Origin: an uncultured Candidatus Saccharibacteria bacterium
Lineage (GTDB): Bacteria; Patescibacteriota; Saccharimonadia; Saccharimonadales; Saccharimonadaceae
Length of the DNA: 6,793 nt
Reading direction: 5' to 3'
Assembly: GCA_938049075.1 (NCBI GenBank)
Contig: CALICZ010000128.1
Coordinates: 1-6,793, forward strand
Below the pieces are notes generated by a model. The model did no database searches. It worked only from the letters and a program-made list of their open reading frames with translations, and was not told the DNA's origin. The translations under genes and the position numbers were made by a program. Shown here in pieces: positions 5,825 through 6,793 of the stretch. Position 1 is the first letter of the stretch. Each line of letters starts with the position of its first letter.

Positions 5825-6793
5825 ATGCGTCTTCTTGAATACCAAGCCAAGCAATGCTTGGCCGAGGCTGGTGTGGCAGTACCGCAGAGCGATGTTATAG
5901 AATCTGCAACAGTGGTGCCCACCGTCCCTATCGTCCTCAAATCACAAGTTCCGATCGGTGGCCGCGGCAAGGCAGGTGGTGTAGTGATTGTCCGCGAGCA
6001 ATCCGCTATTACGCCAACCATTCAGCGTCTCTTTGCTCTCGATATCGGTGGCTACACCCCCACGAAGCTTCTTGCCGAGGAAGTTCTCTCTATCGCCCGC
6101 GAGTGTTACATTTCGCTTACTATTAACCGTGAGCAATCATCCATCGAGCTACTCGCCCACACGAGTGGTGGCATTGATGTGGAAGAACACGATCGTGCAG
6201 CGTTCTTTCGCCAGGCCATTACGCCGCAAACAGTTCATACTGTAGCTGAAGCACTAGCGGAGTATTTGTCGCTGCCAGAGCAAGCCTTTGCGCTTGAGGA
6301 TATGGTGGCGAATTGTTTGCGTTGCTTTATTGACAACGATTGTCTATTACTCGAAATTAACCCACTTGTTGTGACGACAGATGACCAGCTCATCGCTGGC
6401 GATGCAAAGATGACGATTGACGATGCAGCGCTGTTTCGCCACCCGCAGTGGCACGAAGCAGCCTTGGAGGATCATAATTTCGTCACGCTCGACTATAATG
6501 GGACGGTTGCGACGATTGCCAACGGCGCAGGTCTAGCAATGGCAACTGTCGATGCGGTGACTGCCCGCGGTGTGCAGCCAGCTAATTTTCTTGACATTGG
6601 TGGCACGGCAACTCCAGAGAAGATCCTGGCTAGTTTCAAGCAGATTACCCACTTCCCTGCCGTGGCGCTCATCATTATTAATATCTTTGGTGGTATTGTG
6701 CGCTGCGATGATGTAGCGGCGGCCATCATTAGCGCCAAGCAACAATTGCCAGAACTCCCACCACTGGCCGTCCGCCTGACGGGCAACCGCGAA
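5825..6793 (+). CDS. sucC: Succinyl-CoA ligase (ADP-forming) beta subunit, 3' end outside window
   Basis: SucC with SucD interconverts succinate, CoA and ATP with succinyl-CoA, ADP and phosphate in the cytoplasm, the substrate-level phosphorylation step of the TCA cycle. The frame is open for 323 codons to the right edge; full proteins are about 385-395 aa, so several tens of residues are missing. The N-terminus MRLLEYQAKQCLAEAGV matches the family start (M.LHEYQAK). The ATP-grasp domain has GGRGKAGGV (45-53), LLEINPLVV (174-182) with the metal-binding Asn179, and AGDAKMTIDDAALFR (191-205) with Asp193. The CoA-ligase domain has NGAGLAMATVD (233-243), NFLDIGGTATPEKI (254-267) and NIFGGIVRCDD (286-296). 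An in-frame ATG at 5807 would add six residues (MRTIIP) not expected in the family and lies upstream of the -10 box, so 5825 is preferred. Malate-CoA ligase or another acyl-CoA ligase beta chain is a less likely reading; sucD should follow outside the window. Confidence 0.93.
   Translation, partial: MRLLEYQAKQCLAEAGVAVPQSDVIESATVVPTVPIVLKSQVPIGGRGKAGGVVIVREQSAITPTIQRLFALDIGGYTPTKLLAEEVLSIARECYISLTINREQSSIELLAHTSGGIDVEEHDRAAFFRQAITPQTVHTVAEALAEYLSLPEQAFALEDMVANCLRCFIDNDCLLLEINPLVVTTDDQLIAGDAKMTIDDAALFRHPQWHEAALEDHNFVTLDYNGTVATIANGAGLAMATVDAVTARGVQPANFLDIGGTATPEKILASFKQITHFPAVALIIINIFGGIVRCDDVAAAIISAKQQLPELPPLAVRLTGNRE

Overview
The window is bacterial, compact and protein-coding almost throughout. 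It holds six genes on two divergent arms, with no RNA gene, mobile element, CRISPR array or large repeat that I can support. TGA acts as a normal stop (the ATGA overlap near 1247-1250), so the standard bacterial code fits, and lineages that read UGA as glycine or tryptophan are unlikely. Base composition looks balanced, around half G+C by eye. I cannot name the organism. A small-genome lineage such as Saccharibacteria/Patescibacteria is possible, but this is a guess from compactness and apparently leaderless starts.

Left arm, minus strand (4639 down to 1 and beyond): a tightly coupled cell-surface polysaccharide operon. It reads ABC-2 permease (Wzm/TagG type), then ABC ATPase with a C-terminal glycan-recognition-type domain (Wzt type), then a 471-aa GT2 glycosyltransferase, then a GT-B (GT4-like) glycosyltransferase that runs off the left edge just as a second glycosyltransferase domain appears to begin. 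The three junctions have 0 bp, 6 bp and a 4-bp overlap, so the genes are almost certainly co-transcribed and translationally coupled. Known biology of this transporter family implies that the glycan is assembled on a lipid carrier at the cytoplasmic face, recognised by the Wzt C-terminal domain, and exported by Wzm/Wzt.

Divergent point (4640-4662): only 22 bp separate the permease start from the start of a rhamnosyltransferase-like GT2 gene on the plus strand. A perfect 10-bp palindrome (ATTATATAAT, 4653-4662) places a TATAAT box on both strands, so the two arms may be driven from one overlapping bidirectional promoter.

Right arm, plus strand: the WbbL-like GT2 (4663-5688), probably an early or chain-extending glycosyltransferase of the same pathway. 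A 136-bp gap with its own promoter-like sequence follows, and then the beta subunit of succinyl-CoA ligase (sucC, from 5825), cut by the right edge. sucC is a central-metabolism gene and probably marks the boundary of the polysaccharide locus.

The points most worth a second look are the shared palindromic promoter, the likely leaderless starts of both plus-strand genes, the degenerate second GT2 domain at the C-terminus of the 471-aa glycosyltransferase, and the probable two-domain glycosyltransferase at the left edge. I see no clearly novel biological system; this is a recognisable ABC-transporter-dependent glycan export locus with some unusual details.
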